From positions 1 through 36,209 of the forward strand of contig CAMBYC010000016.1 of assembly GCA_945871875.1 (NCBI GenBank): a stretch of DNA of 36,209 bases, in the 5' to 3' direction. The position numbers and the translations under genes are program-made. Below, in pieces: positions 34,721-36,209 of this stretch (positions within the stretch are counted from its first letter, which is position 1; the number at the start of each line of letters is the position of its first letter). Under the pieces are notes generated by a model. It did no database searches, was not told where the DNA came from, and was given only the letters and a program-made list of their open reading frames with translations. Source of the stretch: Sphingobacterium thalpophilum. GTDB lineage: Bacteria > Bacteroidota > Bacteroidia > Chitinophagales > Chitinophagaceae.

Positions 34721-35493
34721 ATATCATTCCAAAGTTGGTCCATCTCTGAAAGCGACAAATCTTGGAGCAATCTATCTTTTGTTGCAGCCATAGTTTCCAT
34801 CTTTTTAAACCTAGAAATAAACTTTTTATTTGTTCTTTCAAGGGCAGTATCCGGATCTAATTGTAAAAATCGGGCATAATTAACCATTGAAAAAAGCATA
34901 TCGCCAAACTCTTCTTCTACATGATCTTTAGATTGAGTAGAATTTACAGCTTTATCTATTTCAATGGCTTCATTTAATTCTCCAATTTCTTCTTGTACTT
35001 TTTCCCAAACCTGATGTATATTATCCCACTCAAAACCAACTTGCTTAGCTTTCTCTTGCAAACGCATAGCCTTAACTAAAGATGGTAAAGAATTTGGCAC
35101 GCCTTCCAATACTGATTTTTTCCCTTCTTGCAATTTGATTTTTTCCCAGTTTCTTTTTACATCTTCATCATTATCAACTCTAACATCGCCATAAATATGA
35201 GGATGTCTACGAATTAACTTTTCACAAATCCCATTGATGATTTCATCCATAGAAAAAGCTTGTTGCTCCTCTCCTATTTTGGCATAAAAAACAATATGAA
35301 GCAACATATCACCCAATTCTTCCTTTATCCCATTCCAATCTTTGTCTTGAATTGCATCTGCCAATTCATAGGTTTCCTCAATTGTCATTGACTTTAATGA
35401 TTCAATAGTTTGTTTTTTATCCCAAGGGCATTTTTCCCTTAAATCGTTCATAATTCCAACTAGCCTCTCAAATGGATGCAAAGATTCCGACAT
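34702..35493 (-). CDS. mazG: Nucleoside triphosphate pyrophosphohydrolase MazG
   Basis: 263 residues, the same size as E. coli MazG. It hydrolyses (d)NTPs to monophosphates and so cleans the nucleotide pool. The N-terminal domain has LREKCPWDKKQTIESLKSM, the metal-binding EETYE (EExxE type) and ELGDMLLHIVFYAKIGEE. The C-terminal domain repeats the same fold with VEEEFGDMLFSMVNYARFLQ. The two tandem MazG domains of the long form are therefore both present. It is convergent with polX and is the only minus-strand gene in its unit. Its start ATG at 35493 has no usable in-frame alternative nearby. Confidence 0.95.
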   Translation of the reverse strand: MSESLHPFERLVGIMNDLREKCPWDKKQTIESLKSMTIEETYELADAIQDKDWNGIKEELGDMLLHIVFYAKIGEEQQAFSMDEIINGICEKLIRRHPHIYGDVRVDNDEDVKRNWEKIKLQEGKKSVLEGVPNSLPSLVKAMRLQEKAKQVGFEWDNIHQVWEKVQEEIGELNEAIEIDKAVNSTQSKDHVEEEFGDMLFSMVNYARFLQLDPDTALERTNKKFISRFKKMETMAATKDRLLQDLSLSEMDQLWNDIKALEK

Positions 35494-35592
35494 ATTTTTA
35501 ACAAATTAACTTAAAGGATGATTACCGTATGCAAGGTATTAATTTATTAAGTGATTAAAGTGATAGAATTTTAACAATAGCAGTTATTTCAC

Positions 35593-35600
35593 TACATTTG
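35593..35600 (+). promoter_or_regulatory. Promoter -7 box (TACATTTG) of tRNA-Leu
   Basis: TACATTTG is identical to the tmRNA -7 box and stands 11 bases before the tRNA 5' end. A TTTT at 35569-35572 lies 20 bases upstream at the -33 position, close to the TTTG consensus. Confidence 0.65.
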
Positions 35601-35610
35601 CAGCCGAACT

Positions 35611-35694
35611 GCCCAGGTGGTGAAATTGGTAGACACGCTACCTTGAGGTGGTAGAGCCTTAACGGGTGTGCAGGTTCGAATCCTGTCTTGGGCA
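35611..35694 (+). tRNA. tRNA-Leu (anticodon GAG)
   Basis: 84 bases without CCA. The acceptor stem pairs GCCCAGG with CTTGGGC (one G-U). The anticodon stem CTACC/GGTAG encloses TTGAGGT, so the anticodon is GAG at 35645-35647 and reads CUC and CUU. A long variable arm (35655-35669) makes it a class II tRNA, as expected for leucine. The T-arm reads GCAGG-TTCGAAT-CCTGT. The discriminator is A (35694); CCA is not encoded. Confidence 0.97.
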
Positions 35695-35700
35695 CAAATA

Positions 35701-35735
35701 AAAAAGCAATCTCTTTGGAAGATTGCTTTTTTATT
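35701..35735 (+). terminator. Bidirectional terminator after tRNA-Leu
   Basis: A 12-bp stem (AAAAAGCAATCT at 35701-35712 with its complement at 35720-35731) and a 7-base loop are followed by a T-rich run. It ends the tRNA unit and can also serve the minus-strand gene whose stop is at 35775. Confidence 0.85.
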
Positions 35736-35774
35736 TTAACTTCTATAATTAAGAAGCATTATTGTTTTTCAATA

Positions 35775-36209
35775 TTAATTAATTAGAAACTTGTAACTAT
35801 AATTAACACCATCCACTTTCACCATTGCAATATTAATTCCAGATTTCAAATTGTTTAAATAAATTGAGTTGCTTGACTGATTTAATGCAGTTTGATAATA
35901 CATTTTGCCATCTGTTTGCCAAATCTGTATCGTTCCTCTAGAATTTCCTTTAATATTAATTGTTAAAACACTTTTGTTTAAATTAAAACTTACATTATTT
36001 GATGTAGATTTTGAAACATATACTTCTTTACTATAAGTTGGTTTATTGTCTTTATCTGATAGTTTTAGTCTATAATACAAACCATTATAATTTTCAAGAG
36101 CTGAATTATCAATAAAAGAAGATTTTAATGCTGTAAAATTTTGGATAGTTTGATAATTATCAGTTATTAATGATTTGCGTTGCAATTCAATGGCTTTCAA
36201 AAGTTCGTC
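35775..36209 (-). CDS. C-terminal part of a secreted protein with T9SS-like sorting domain (5' end outside window)
   Basis: The frame is open from the right edge of the window to the stop at 35775, so 144 residues are visible and the start lies outside. An FnIII-like end is recognisable in IQNFTALKSSFIDNSAL followed by LYYRLKLSDKDNKPTYSKEV, the pattern (YYRLxxxDxDG...YSxxV) that precedes type A sorting domains in Bacteroidota. The last 75 or so residues (LTINIKGNSRGTIQIWQTDG, IYLNNLKSGINIAMVKVDG, SYKFLIN) match the beta-sandwich type IX secretion signal in shape: G-x-I-x-I-x-x-x-G, LxSG and a final K-F-x-x. It would be exported by the T9SS and attached to or released from the surface. The function of the missing N-terminal part is unknown. 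Confidence 0.72.
   Translation of the reverse strand, partial: DELLKAIELQRKSLITDNYQTIQNFTALKSSFIDNSALENYNGLYYRLKLSDKDNKPTYSKEVYVSKSTSNNVSFNLNKSVLTINIKGNSRGTIQIWQTDGKMYYQTALNQSSNSIYLNNLKSGINIAMVKVDGVNYSYKFLIN

Noticed and set aside
1-36209. CRISPR array, insertion sequence, prophage or toxin-antitoxin module
   Set aside because: No spaced direct repeats, transposase, integrase or phage-like genes were seen. MazG here is the pyrophosphohydrolase and not part of a toxin pair in this locus.

Overview
The window looks like a stretch of chromosome from an AT-rich member of the Bacteroidota, most likely near Chitinophagaceae or a related lineage (the rank below phylum is inference). The phylum call rests on several independent signs. 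There are Bacteroidota-type promoter boxes (TAnnTTTG) ahead of tmRNA, tRNA-Leu and several operons, and starts generally lack a Shine-Dalgarno sequence. There is a type-B succinate dehydrogenase with a single fused two-heme membrane subunit, and an HU-CCDC81-like domain protein. A type IX secretion-like C-terminal domain sits at the right edge, and several outer-membrane barrel proteins are present. I see no insertion sequence, prophage, CRISPR array or integration scar. Coding density is high and no gap without a gene exceeds 300 bases.

Layout. 1-4300: the end of a coiled-coil protein, then a convergent 1152-residue outer-membrane barrel protein. 4300-7841: the sdhC-sdhA-sdhB operon on the minus strand with its own terminator. 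7965-10245: a minus-strand set with a BadF/NagK-type sugar kinase, murQ and an unknown 188-residue protein, which fits amino-sugar (MurNAc/GlcNAc) salvage from peptidoglycan. 10303-11898: an S41 C-terminal processing protease, overlapping tail to tail with the next operon. 11885-18177: a four-gene minus-strand operon of a 1014-residue TPR protein, a TonB-receptor-like barrel, a membrane-anchored HU-CCDC81-like protein and a methyltransferase. 18357-21499: DoxX, CinA and a stand-alone 2-oxoacid dehydrogenase E2 on the plus strand, ended by a long bidirectional terminator.

21590-26835: a minus-strand run of a DnaQ-like exonuclease, a polyprenol-phosphate-mannose-synthase-like glycosyltransferase, an EamA transporter and an S9 peptidase. 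27037-27403: tmRNA, followed by a small unknown gene. 27925-32075: a GH3-family adenylating enzyme, dxr and rseP on the minus strand. 32211-32805: rplU-rpmA. 33012-34682: a PolX-family protein whose polymerase site looks dead but whose PHP nuclease site is intact, convergent with mazG. 35611-35694: tRNA-Leu(GAG). The window ends in the 3' part of a gene for a secreted protein.

Most of the content is housekeeping: respiration, ribosome, trans-translation, isoprenoid synthesis, nucleotide sanitation and DNA repair. It is mixed with cell-envelope genes. The most unusual parts are the TPR/barrel/HU/methyltransferase operon and the PolX homologue with eroded polymerase residues. Many starts were moved from an upstream TTG to the nearest ATG; two genes (the 1152-residue barrel and the mannosyltransferase) have only TTG available.
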